A DNA stretch of 64,000 nucleotides from CBDDBK01 sp965225715 (GTDB lineage Bacteria > Bacteroidota > Bacteroidia > Cytophagales > Flammeovirgaceae): the NCBI GenBank assembly GCA_965225715.1, contig CBDDBK010000004.1, positions 496,001-560,000 of the forward strand. Direction: 5' to 3'. Position 1 is the stretch's first letter. Each line of letters opens with the position of its first letter. Shown piece by piece: positions 29,038 to 37,537 of the stretch. Both the position numbers and the translations under genes were made by a program. Under the pieces are notes generated by a model. It saw only the letters and a list, made by a program, of their open reading frames with translations. It made no database searches and was not told where the DNA came from.

Positions 29038-29150
29038 AGTGAGTTCGATATAAGTTTTTTATTTAAAATTTGAAAATGAGGTATTATAAATATAAAGTTG
29101 AGAAAAAAATACCCTCAAATTAAAACATCTTTTAAAACTATTCTATTTTT
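29038..29150 (+). repeat. Intergenic direct repeat M3, copy 1
   Basis: Starts AGTGAGTTCGATATAAG and continues TTTTTTATTTAAAATTTG, then GAAAATGAGGTATTATAAAT. About 110 bp match 33882-34012 in the same orientation with scattered substitutions and small gaps. It lies between the Kelch fragment and MITE copy M1-B. Confidence 0.6.
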
Positions 29151-29159
29151 AGTTGAAAA

Positions 29160-29445
29160 TAGACTTGAACTATTTTGATAATCAATATATTATGTAATTT
29201 TGATTTTTTGACATTGAATTTAATGAAAAAATAAATATATTATAAATATTTGTTTTTCAACTTAATGAATATATGTATTTTTAATATATAACTCCAAGTT
29301 TATAAGTAAAAAATAATTTTGCCTAATCTCTTTGAAAAACCTTTAAATTTTTATTACGACATCAGTTTTTATAAGTTTCCGATTAACAATTTTTTTCAAA
29401 AATAACTTTTTTATTTGATTGATTATCAAATCCGGGCAAGTCTAA
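29160..29445 (-). mobile_element. 286-bp MITE-like element, family M1, copy B
   Basis: Both ends carry TAGACTTG-N6-TTTGATAATCAAT as inverted repeats (27 bp, 21 fixed positions identical), and TA flanks each side. It is non-coding and matches copy A (20525-20808) inverted. It shares the string AAATATTTGTTTTTCAA with the M2 element at 1876-1995. Confidence 0.75.
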
Positions 29446-29502
29446 TATATAAGTTTTTGGTTTTCAAACAGAATTATTACTTTTTTATGTCAAGCTTACA
29501 TT

Positions 29503-29550
29503 AGTGATAGTAAAAGGATTTTTTAAGTACTTAAATCCATTGATGCTGAT
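29503..29550 (+). repeat. Partial copy of the ~85-bp dispersed repeat (R11)
   Basis: AGTGATAGTAAAAGGATTTT followed by TTAAGTACTTAAATCCATTG matches the first half of the family in plus orientation. It lies in the gap between M1-B and the sprE-like gene. Confidence 0.4.
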
Positions 29551-29587
29551 ATTTTTTTTTTAGCATAGTTAAAAATAGTGTAAATTT

Positions 29588-31777
29588 TTAATTTTTAATA
29601 TTCCATTCTTCATATTTCATGAGTAATCGTTCAGCTTCAGTTTTTAGAGGACTATCAGAAAAATCTTTAATAAAATGTCTTAGGGCTTCTACATAAAGCG
29701 TGTATTTTTTCTGTTTTCCTAAAACTATAACTCTTAGAAAATAAAATTTATCCTTATAGCTGCTGTTAGGATAATTAAAAATAGCTTCGTCAATTTGGGC
29801 AAGAGTTTGTAAATACTCTTCATTTTCAAAACTCTTGTATATTCTATAATATGTTCGGGAGATTTTACGGTTTTGCAAACTTTGTTGAGTTTCATAATTT
29901 GGATTACGTGCTAAATAAGTTAAAAAATTAGAAGGGTATTTATTAAATAACTGACTTTTATAAGTATCACTATTACAATTCAAATCAAAATATTCTTTAC
30001 AAAGTAAAAAAGCCAAATACAAAGCTTTAGCTTCTTGGGCTTTATAGTTTTGGTTAATAATTTCTTGGAAAATTTGGAGAGCTAATTGATAACGCATCAA
30101 ATCATCTTGATAGCTTAAACCCAAATTAAGTAGGTTTTGGCCAAGTGCTATTTTTAAGATAGTTAATTCGTTTAAATTTTTGGGCACTTCTTCCAAGCGT
30201 TTTTCTATAGGGATAACAGCTGAAAATAGATCTTTAGACTCCTGTTTTTTTAAAGGTTTATCTACTTTTTTATTAGCCAATTTTTGAAATTCTTCGACAT
30301 TTTTAAACTTGATCTTTTCATTTGATAAACGGCTTGAAAGTCTCCAATTATCCCTAAGCGGTCTATCTCCCCAGGTTCTTAAAAAAGCAGATTGTCCTAA
30401 AATTCTATTTCTAGTATTATGAAAGTACCATGCTCCTTTCTGGTCTCCGGTTTCAAAACCAGAGATAGAATTTTGAGTATTTAAGTCATTTTCATTTGGT
30501 AGACGTCGCCGGACTTTGCTGAGCTTAGAAAGTTCTATTTGTTTTATAATCAGTTCTTTTTCTTTAATTATTTCTTTTTTAAAATGCTCTTTTTGCGCTT
30601 GTATCGGTAAATTATAAAGGCTCAATAAGTTTTTTTGTTTACCAACTAAATCATAATACTTAGCAAAATTTTTAAAGACTTTTGCTTTTGTTTGAACTTT
30701 GGGATAAACTTCGTAGTATTCAGGTAAATTCATAAAAGCACTATCGTAATAATCTGCTGCCATACGATATTTTACAAACGTTTTATCATACAAATCAGCA
30801 AGTTTGAAAAAAGTATAGCCTTTATGTTTTGAATCTTCGCTTAGGTTGATCGATTCTTTATAATAAAAAACAGCTTCTTCAAAATTTTTGTTCTGTACTT
30901 GATAATTACCCATTTCAAAATAAATTTTATCTCTCAATTCCCAGTTTTTAGATTCTTTAAGTAAATGTCTATAATAGTTTGTCACTCGCGTAGTATCTTT
31001 TAGGTCTTGTAAATATTGAAGGCGATACGCATGAATTTGAGCATGAAAAAATAATTTATAGTTAGGACTGAACTTCTTGGCTTTACTATAATACTCAAAA
31101 GCAAAACCTTGCTGATTTTGTTTTTCATAAATCTGGGCTAATAGATAGGAATAATGTGCCTTTTCTAATCTTGTTTTCAGGTGTTTAAAAGTCAAATTTA
31201 AATGTTCCAAAACTCGATTGTATTCTTTTTCAGTATAATAAAAATGAGCAAGTGTTAAATGATAATCTTTACTATTTTTATGATTAAACACACTTTCACG
31301 TTCAAGAATATAGTTTTTTACAAAATAGAAATTATTATATTCTCTTGTAAACATAAATGTTTTCAAAAGCATAACAAAAGCTGCATGTCTTATATTTTCA
31401 TCTAAACTATTGTTTGTGATATAATTAAATGTAGTAATAGCATTTTGAATATCGCCTTGATAAAGTCGGGCTTTACCAATTAATAAATAACAATCATCTA
31501 CCCATTTACTCCGTTTTAAACGCCGAATTGGAATAGACGCTTTTTCTATAACATAATTTAAGTCAGCAAGCATCTTATTGCCTTTAGCTGTATCTAAATT
31601 CACTAGGACAGGTAAATAATGATTAAAATCTTCTTGAACCAAAGGAAAAAGTTTTTGTTCTATTTCTGACATTTTTTCATTTGCCAAAAAATAAGTATTG
31701 TACTTACCAACTATATTTTGATAAAATTGGCAATTAGATAAAAAAATAAATAAAATAAATACATAATATAATTTCAT
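29588..31777 (-). CDS. sprE: SprE/PorW-like TPR lipoprotein of the type IX secretion system
   Basis: The 729-residue protein starts with a signal and lipobox (FLSNC, Cys16), so it is anchored in the envelope. Long helical repeats follow, with several TPR-like units (WVDDCYLLIGKARLYQGDIQNAITTFNYI and AFEYYSKAKKFSPN). SprE (Flavobacterium) and PorW (Porphyromonas) are lipoproteins required for T9SS function. The N-terminal SKWVDDxYLLIGKA pattern resembles Cytophagales members. The long charged middle with poor repeats also fits. Its position beside several T9SS client genes supports the assignment. A generic TPR lipoprotein is the alternative. The next gene upstream is far away. Confidence 0.65.
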   Translation of the reverse strand: MKLYYVFILFIFLSNCQFYQNIVGKYNTYFLANEKMSEIEQKLFPLVQEDFNHYLPVLVNLDTAKGNKMLADLNYVIEKASIPIRRLKRSKWVDDCYLLIGKARLYQGDIQNAITTFNYITNNSLDENIRHAAFVMLLKTFMFTREYNNFYFVKNYILERESVFNHKNSKDYHLTLAHFYYTEKEYNRVLEHLNLTFKHLKTRLEKAHYSYLLAQIYEKQNQQGFAFEYYSKAKKFSPNYKLFFHAQIHAYRLQYLQDLKDTTRVTNYYRHLLKESKNWELRDKIYFEMGNYQVQNKNFEEAVFYYKESINLSEDSKHKGYTFFKLADLYDKTFVKYRMAADYYDSAFMNLPEYYEVYPKVQTKAKVFKNFAKYYDLVGKQKNLLSLYNLPIQAQKEHFKKEIIKEKELIIKQIELSKLSKVRRRLPNENDLNTQNSISGFETGDQKGAWYFHNTRNRILGQSAFLRTWGDRPLRDNWRLSSRLSNEKIKFKNVEEFQKLANKKVDKPLKKQESKDLFSAVIPIEKRLEEVPKNLNELTILKIALGQNLLNLGLSYQDDLMRYQLALQIFQEIINQNYKAQEAKALYLAFLLCKEYFDLNCNSDTYKSQLFNKYPSNFLTYLARNPNYETQQSLQNRKISRTYYRIYKSFENEEYLQTLAQIDEAIFNYPNSSYKDKFYFLRVIVLGKQKKYTLYVEALRHFIKDFSDSPLKTEAERLLMKYEEWNIKN

Positions 31778-31984
31778 ATTTTGGAAATAATTATCATAAA
31801 ATAATTAGGAACTATAAACCAACTTATTTAAAAGCCTTTCTACTTTTTGATTTTCAAATATTGATATATTTTGCTGTCAGAACTACTACTTTCTTATATT
31901 GAATTCACGTTAAGCTATTAAGTCCTTTTTTAGCAAACTTCGATCAAAACCAAAGATACTAAAATATACCAGCTAATATTTATA

Positions 31985-32217
31985 CCAAAACAGAGTCTAA
32001 TAAATGTCGGCCATAGAGAAGCCATTGGCTAAAGACGGGAAAACAAAACTTTTAGTTTCCTTATCCATACACTAAAGGATCCTGTTAAGACCCCATTCTT
32101 ATGTTGCTTGGTATCCCAAACTAAATTTGAAAATAGAAATCTAAAAAGTGCTATAGCATCCAAGTTGCAAAAAATTGAGTTACCTTTAAGACTTAAAAAT
32201 AAAAAAGCGCTGATCAC
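31985..32217 (-). other. Unidentified possible gene remnant
   Basis: This stretch is visibly richer in G and C than the flanking sequence, and frames of 60 codons or so are open on both strands, but no recognisable motif appears. The next repeat (R4) follows directly. It could be the relic of a transposase or of another gene. The remaining 31778-31984 part of the gap is AT-rich and holds nothing recognisable. Confidence 0.3.
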
Positions 32218-32298
32218 TTGAAAAAAGGATTTTTTAAATCTTTTAACTCATTGATAGTAAATATAAATTTTTCTGAGATAATAATAGCATTGCTATAG
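32211..32298 (+). repeat. Dispersed ~85-bp intergenic repeat, copy R4
   Basis: Reads TGATCACTTGAAAAAAGGAT, then TTTAACTCATTGATAGTAAA and TTTCTGAGATAATAATAGCA, ending TTGCTATA. It lies about 105 bp upstream of tadA. Confidence 0.8.
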
Positions 32299-32403
32299 CC
32301 CTTCTTAACTAATATGATTTCAACCTATTCAAAAAGTATTATATATAAATATCTTGTAATCAACTTATTATAATATTTACAAACTATTGGATTATAATTA
32401 TTA

Positions 32404-32841
32404 ATGTTTAAAGACGATGATTATATGCGTTTAGCATTTATGCAAGCTGCTCATGCTAAAAAGGTTAATGAAATACCTGTAGGAGCTGTTATTGTTATTA
32501 ATAATCATATCATAGCTAAAACTCATAACCTTTGCCATCTCCTAAAAGATCCAACTGCTCATGCGGAAATGTTAGCTATTACCAGCGCATGTAATTATCT
32601 TGGAAGTCAGTATTTGAGTCAAGCAACTTTATATGTAAGCCTTGAACCTTGTTTGATGTGTGCAGCTGCCTTAAATCATGCTCAAACCAAGCGAATCGTT
32701 TATGCTATTTCAGATATAAAAATGGGCTATACAACTATTTGTGACAAATTAATTAAAGGAGAAATTATCAAAAATTCGACTATTCAAATAGAAGGTAAAA
32801 AGATTTTAAACTCTTTTTTTAAAAAATTAAGACACAAATAA
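32404..32841 (+). CDS. tadA: tRNA-specific adenosine deaminase
   Basis: Deaminates A34 to inosine in the anticodon of tRNA-Arg(ACG), allowing it to read more codons. The 145 residues match TadA. The zinc site is complete: HAE at residues 53-55 (ligand His53, catalytic Glu55) and PCLMC (82-86, Cys83 and Cys86). The GAVIV and ASxxxPTAHAE context is also typical. The ATG at 32404 begins MFKDDDYMRLAFMQAAHAKK. It is transcribed alone, convergent with the SDR gene. Confidence 0.9.
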   Translation: MFKDDDYMRLAFMQAAHAKKVNEIPVGAVIVINNHIIAKTHNLCHLLKDPTAHAEMLAITSACNYLGSQYLSQATLYVSLEPCLMCAAALNHAQTKRIVYAISDIKMGYTTICDKLIKGEIIKNSTIQIEGKKILNSFFKKLRHK

Positions 32842-32877
32842 AATAATATATGATCCTATCTTATAATTTTTTGACTT

Positions 32878-33804
32878 TTAAGAAAAACTAAAATACTTTT
32901 TAAAGGTTTTTAAATCTTCATTTAAACTATTATAACCTTGAGAAGGTAAGTATTTGATAAGCCGTTGATCTGGTTTAATTTTCAAACTTCTCATCTTCAT
33001 ATTTTGATTAACAAAAATCATTTCCAATTTTTGATATAATAACCGAAGTTCATCTACAATTTCATTAACACTAAATGTATTTTCAACCACATTATAAATA
33101 TCGGGCTTTAAATCTGAATGAATGATATCTTGTAAAAATGGGGTTAAACGGTCTATATGTTGGAATGAACGCCTCTGGTTACCACTACCAAAGATTCGTA
33201 TTTGATTTTTAAAATTAGCTTCAAACATAAATTTATTAACCACTGAATCAAAACGCATCGATTTACTATAACCATAAATATTACCTAATCGTAAGATATA
33301 AATTTTTTTATCCAAATTTTGCAAACGTTTAATATATGCTTCCCCATTCATTTTGGAAATGGCATAAAAAGTTCTTGGATTTAAATCAGTATTTATATCT
33401 CCTTCTTGTTGGAAAGATCCATAAACCGATACACTACTGGCATAAATAAGTTTTTTAATTGAACTTTTTTCTGTCAAAGTAGCTAACTCTGAGGTTCCCC
33501 AGTTATTAATTTGGTCAAATTCATGAGGGTTATCACTAGAAAAAGGCGTTGTTACTTTAGCTGCTAAATGAAAAACAATATTTGCCTTATCTATTTCTTT
33601 TTTTAGCTTACGAGAATCTAAAATATCGCCTTCTACAAAACGAACTTTGTTGGCTTTTAACTTTGTTTTGCCTATAAGAAGATTATAATTGGGACGACTA
33701 AGGTTATCATAAATAACAATTTGATTGATTAAAGGATCTTCATTTAATTGATAGACAAGTGCTGTGCCAATATATCCTGCGCCTCCCGTGATAAGTATAT
33801 TCAT
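32878..33804 (-). CDS. NAD-dependent epimerase/dehydratase (extended SDR family)
   Basis: The 308-residue protein begins with the cofactor loop GGAGYIG (residues 7-13) and has the catalytic YxxxK at Tyr147-Lys151, preceded by SSVSVYG. This is the layout of UDP-sugar epimerases and dehydratases, which act on nucleotide sugars for surface polysaccharides. The substrate cannot be told from sequence. No glycan cluster surrounds it. It is convergent with tadA. Confidence 0.8.
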   Translation of the reverse strand: MNILITGGAGYIGTALVYQLNEDPLINQIVIYDNLSRPNYNLLIGKTKLKANKVRFVEGDILDSRKLKKEIDKANIVFHLAAKVTTPFSSDNPHEFDQINNWGTSELATLTEKSSIKKLIYASSVSVYGSFQQEGDINTDLNPRTFYAISKMNGEAYIKRLQNLDKKIYILRLGNIYGYSKSMRFDSVVNKFMFEANFKNQIRIFGSGNQRRSFQHIDRLTPFLQDIIHSDLKPDIYNVVENTFSVNEIVDELRLLYQKLEMIFVNQNMKMRSLKIKPDQRLIKYLPSQGYNSLNEDLKTFKKYFSFS

Positions 33805-33881
33805 CTAATTATCAATAATGAAGAAGATTACAAATTTTAAAATCAAACATTTAAAACCTAATTATTAAAATGTTAAAAATA

Positions 33882-34012
33882 GCGTGAGTTTGATATAAGT
33901 TTTTTATTTAAAAATCTGAAAATGAGATATTATAAATACCCATTTGGAAAATAAATACCCATTTGGAAAAAAGATCTTTAAATTAATACGTTTTTAGGTA
34001 AAAATATAGAAA
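33882..34012 (+). repeat. Intergenic direct repeat M3, copy 2
   Basis: Reads CGTGAGTTTGATATAAG, then TTTTTTATTTAAAAATCTG and TGAGATATTATAAATACCC. It matches 29038-29150 in the same orientation but has an extra short tandem unit (ATACCCATTTGGAAAA-like) repeated twice. It lies upstream of susC. Confidence 0.6.
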
Positions 34013-34093
34013 GATTAAATTATCTTGCACAAGGTACAAAGGTACAAAAAACCTTAAATATTTTTAATTGTAAAATAGCTTAAAAGTGGTGAA

Positions 34094-34280
34094 GTATTTG
34101 GTTTCTCCCAGTTGTCGATGTCTTAAAAATGATAAGCGAAGAGGAAAATACACTTAATCATTACGAAAGTCGGTAGACAGTTAAGAAATCTCTAAATGAA
34201 TGTATAAGTTATAGAGCGATTGCCAGAATCTCTTTCTCGTGACTTGGCTTTTGTGTTTTTCCTCTGAGGTCTTTAAAAAA
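34094..34280 (+). pseudogene. Possible IS1-type transposase N-terminal remnant
   Basis: One frame carries SPSCRCLKNDKRRGKYT, resembling the zinc-finger start of IS1 InsA (CPxCxSxxxxKNGKRxGKQRY). After frame changes, HYESR and then SYRAIARIS follow, resembling GRQ and the InsA helix-turn-helix. Three frames are needed and stop codons intervene, so it is at best a decayed relic. The rest of the 580-bp gap holds repeat M3 and AT-rich sequence before susC. Confidence 0.35.
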
Positions 34281-34384
34281 TCGGATGTATTAGATTAAAC
34301 CTTTTTTATCTAGTAGAATTTTTAAAACTCTAAATCCATATTATATTATTTCTTATTTTTAATTTAATTTATCATAAAATATAT

Positions 34385-37300
34385 ATGAAAAATAAATTAC
34401 TTATTTTGTTCGCCTTGATATTTTTATGCGCTTTTGCATATGCTCAAGAGAGAACGATTACTGGTAAAGTAACTTCAGGAGAGGATGATTCTTCTCTGCC
34501 TGGTGTTTCGGTTGTGGTAAAAGGCACTACCACTGGAACAATTACTAATATAGATGGTGATTATACTATCACACTTACCACAGGAGCAGATACTTTGGTA
34601 TTTAGCTTTATTGGTTTTGAAAGTCAAGAAGTTGTTGTAGCTAGTCAATCTCTTATAAATGTTACTCTTCAACCAAAATCTACAGATTTACAAGAAGTTG
34701 TAGTAACAGCTTTGGGAATTGAAAGGGAAGCTAGAACCTTAGGTTACTCTATTTCTACTATTGAATCTGAAGAATTGACCGTAGCTAGAGATGCCAATGT
34801 CATTAATAGTCTTCAAGGTAAAGTATCAGGAATACAGATTGCTTCTCAAAGTGGTAACTTGGGTGGATCTACAAAAATTCTAATTCGTGGTATTAGTTCC
34901 TTATCAGGAAGTAACCAACCTCTTTGGGTAATTGACGGTGTACAGCTTTATAATAACAATACAATTACAGGAGATAGAATTAGTGGAGGGTATGATGTTG
35001 GTAATAGAGCTCAAGATCTCAATCCAGATGATATTGCTTCTATTAGTATTTTAAAAGGTGCTTCCGCATCAGCGCTTTATGGTAATAGAGGAGCTAATGG
35101 GGTTATTTTAGTAACAACTAAAAAGGGAAAAGCAACTGAAAAAGGAAAACTTTCTGTCCAAATAAACTCCAGTGTTCGAACAGATTCGCCTATTCGTTTA
35201 CCTAGTTTTCAAAATGAGTATGGACCAGGAAATGTTGGTAAATATGATGTTCTAAATGGATCAGCAGGTTGGGGACCCAGAATTAATGGGCAGATGGTTG
35301 AGGATTTTACTGAAACAGTTGTTCCATTAGAAGCTTATCCTAATAATACAAAAGAATTCTATAGACAAGGCTTAACACTCATTAACAACTTGTCACTTGG
35401 AGGAGCTTCTGATAAAAGTGATTTTAGGTTAAGTCTAACCTCTTTAAACCAAACAGGTGTTTTACCCGCAGCTGAATTAGATAGAGTTAATGTAAACCTC
35501 AATGCAGGGCGAAAATTCTCTAATAATGTCAGTGCTAGGTTTGGTCTACAAGCTATTAGAACAACTAGCTCTGGAAGAGCAGCAGCAGGTGCTAATGATC
35601 CAAATGTTTTGACTAATATCATTAATTTTTGGCCTCGTACAACAGATATATCTAAACTTGATCCATGGATTGATGAAGTAACAGGAGAGCAAATTAATCC
35701 ATTAGATAATTTTACGAATAACCCTTATTGGATAGCCTATGAAAACCAGTTTACCACTGAAGTAGACAGAATTATTGGTAATATTGAATTGGACTATAAT
35801 CCGTTAGATTGGATCAATGCAAGAGGACGATTCTCTATTGACCAATTAACAGATGATAGATTTAGAAGTAATAGAGTAGGTACTGTTGGTAGAGAAACAG
35901 GCGATGCAACTATGGATATCATCCAACAACAACAGATCACTGTTGATGCCTTATTAACTGTAAGTAGAGATATTATTGATGACTTAAATGTTACAGGTGT
36001 TTTTGGTTATCAGTTAAACCAGAGGAGGTTTGAACGCTTTACAAATAACGGTTCTCAACTTACTATTACTGAATTATTTTCAACAGGAAACTTTGCTGTT
36101 AACAACCCAGTGAATGATTTCTCTCTTAGAAGACTTTATGCTACTTTTTATGATATAACATTTTCATATAAAGACTGGTTATTCCTAAATACTACAGGAA
36201 GAAACGATTGGACATCAACTTTACCTACTAATAATAACTCCTATTTTTATCCATCCGTTAATTTATCTTTTATTTTTACCGATGCCTTTGGTATTTCAAA
36301 TGATATTTTAAGTTATGGAAAGGTAAGAGGAAGTTGGGCTAATGTAGGTGGAGATACTGGTCCTTACCAGTTAGATTTTTTGTATTTTCCTGATCCAGAA
36401 GTTTTTGGACAATTTGGAACGGATGTGACTTTCCCTTTCAATGGTGTTTTAGGGTTTAATGGACCTACTACTTTACCACCTCCAGCCTTACTTCCAGAAA
36501 ATCAAGTAACTTATGAATTTGGAGCAGAATTTCAATTGTTTAATGGAAGACTAGGTATAGATGTTACCTATTACCAAATTAACCAAGAAGATCAAATTCT
36601 TGCTCTTTCTGTATCAGAATCAACAGGATATTCTTTTAGTAGAACCAATGCAGGAGAAACTTCTAATAAAGGAATAGAAATAGAGGTTACCGGTCAAATT
36701 TTAAAATCAGAAGATTTTCAATGGAATGTTTTATACACATTTACTCAAAATAAATTTGAAGTTGTTAGTCTGGCAGATGGAATAGATCGTCTCGTTATTA
36801 ATAGTGGGTTTAACAGCACCCAAGTTGTTGCAGAACCAGGAGAATCTTATCAGTTATTTGGTAATCTTTTTAATAGAGATAGTGCTACTCAGCAAATAAT
36901 CATTGATCCTTTAACTGGTTTAAGAACCCAAGCAGACCCTGGGCCTTTAGGAAATATCTACCCAGATTTTTTGATGGGCTTAACCAATAATTTTTTTTGG
37001 AAAGGTCTTAATGTTAGATTTACTTTAGATTGGAGAGAAGGTGGTGTTATTTTTTCCAACACAGTTGGGGCATTAAGAAGAGCAGGTTTGGCAGAAGAAA
37101 CAACTACTAATAGACAAGGTACATTTATAGATAATGGAGTTATAGATAATGGAGATGGAACCTTTAGACCTAACGATGTTCCTGTTCAAAATGTAGAATC
37201 TTTCTGGGGACGTTATGCAAGTAGTTCAATAGCAGAAGGAAATACTTTTGATGCCTCTTTTATCAAATTGAGAGAAATAGGTATCAGTTATACCTTGCCA

Positions 37301-37501
37301 CGTTCCATTATAGATAAAACCCCTTTTGGCACAATTCAGTTCGGATTTGAAGCTAGAAATGTAGCTATTCTCCATAGTAATGTTCCACATATAGATCCTG
37401 AAACAAACTTATTTGGTTCAGCTAATGATGGTGCTGGGATTGAAAGAGGATCTGTACCTTCTTCAAGGACTTTTGGAGTTAATCTAAAACTTGGTTTTTA
37501 A
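34385..37501 (+). CDS. SusC/RagA-family TonB-linked outer-membrane transporter
   Basis: The 1038-residue protein has a signal peptide (1-20, ending AYAQ), a carboxypeptidase-regulatory-like domain (about 21-95, GTTTGTITNIDGDYTI), a SusC-type plug (DGVQLYNN, GASASALYGNRGANGVILVTTKKG) and a C-terminal barrel ending SRTFGVNLKLGF. It forms the channel for uptake with the SusD-like lipoprotein directly downstream (36 bp). No glycoside hydrolase or polysaccharide lyase is nearby, so the substrate could be peptide, glycan or another polymer. A third gene (39032) probably completes the operon. Confidence 0.95.
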   Translation: MKNKLLILFALIFLCAFAYAQERTITGKVTSGEDDSSLPGVSVVVKGTTTGTITNIDGDYTITLTTGADTLVFSFIGFESQEVVVASQSLINVTLQPKSTDLQEVVVTALGIEREARTLGYSISTIESEELTVARDANVINSLQGKVSGIQIASQSGNLGGSTKILIRGISSLSGSNQPLWVIDGVQLYNNNTITGDRISGGYDVGNRAQDLNPDDIASISILKGASASALYGNRGANGVILVTTKKGKATEKGKLSVQINSSVRTDSPIRLPSFQNEYGPGNVGKYDVLNGSAGWGPRINGQMVEDFTETVVPLEAYPNNTKEFYRQGLTLINNLSLGGASDKSDFRLSLTSLNQTGVLPAAELDRVNVNLNAGRKFSNNVSARFGLQAIRTTSSGRAAAGANDPNVLTNIINFWPRTTDISKLDPWIDEVTGEQINPLDNFTNNPYWIAYENQFTTEVDRIIGNIELDYNPLDWINARGRFSIDQLTDDRFRSNRVGTVGRETGDATMDIIQQQQITVDALLTVSRDIIDDLNVTGVFGYQLNQRRFERFTNNGSQLTITELFSTGNFAVNNPVNDFSLRRLYATFYDITFSYKDWLFLNTTGRNDWTSTLPTNNNSYFYPSVNLSFIFTDAFGISNDILSYGKVRGSWANVGGDTGPYQLDFLYFPDPEVFGQFGTDVTFPFNGVLGFNGPTTLPPPALLPENQVTYEFGAEFQLFNGRLGIDVTYYQINQEDQILALSVSESTGYSFSRTNAGETSNKGIEIEVTGQILKSEDFQWNVLYTFTQNKFEVVSLADGIDRLVINSGFNSTQVVAEPGESYQLFGNLFNRDSATQQIIIDPLTGLRTQADPGPLGNIYPDFLMGLTNNFFWKGLNVRFTLDWREGGVIFSNTVGALRRAGLAEETTTNRQGTFIDNGVIDNGDGTFRPNDVPVQNVESFWGRYASSSIAEGNTFDASFIKLREIGISYTLPRSIIDKTPFGTIQFGFEARNVAILHSNVPHIDPETNLFGSANDGAGIERGSVPSSRTFGVNLKLGF

Positions 37502-37537
37502 ATTATTTTTAATCATATTTTTAAATTACAATCAGTT

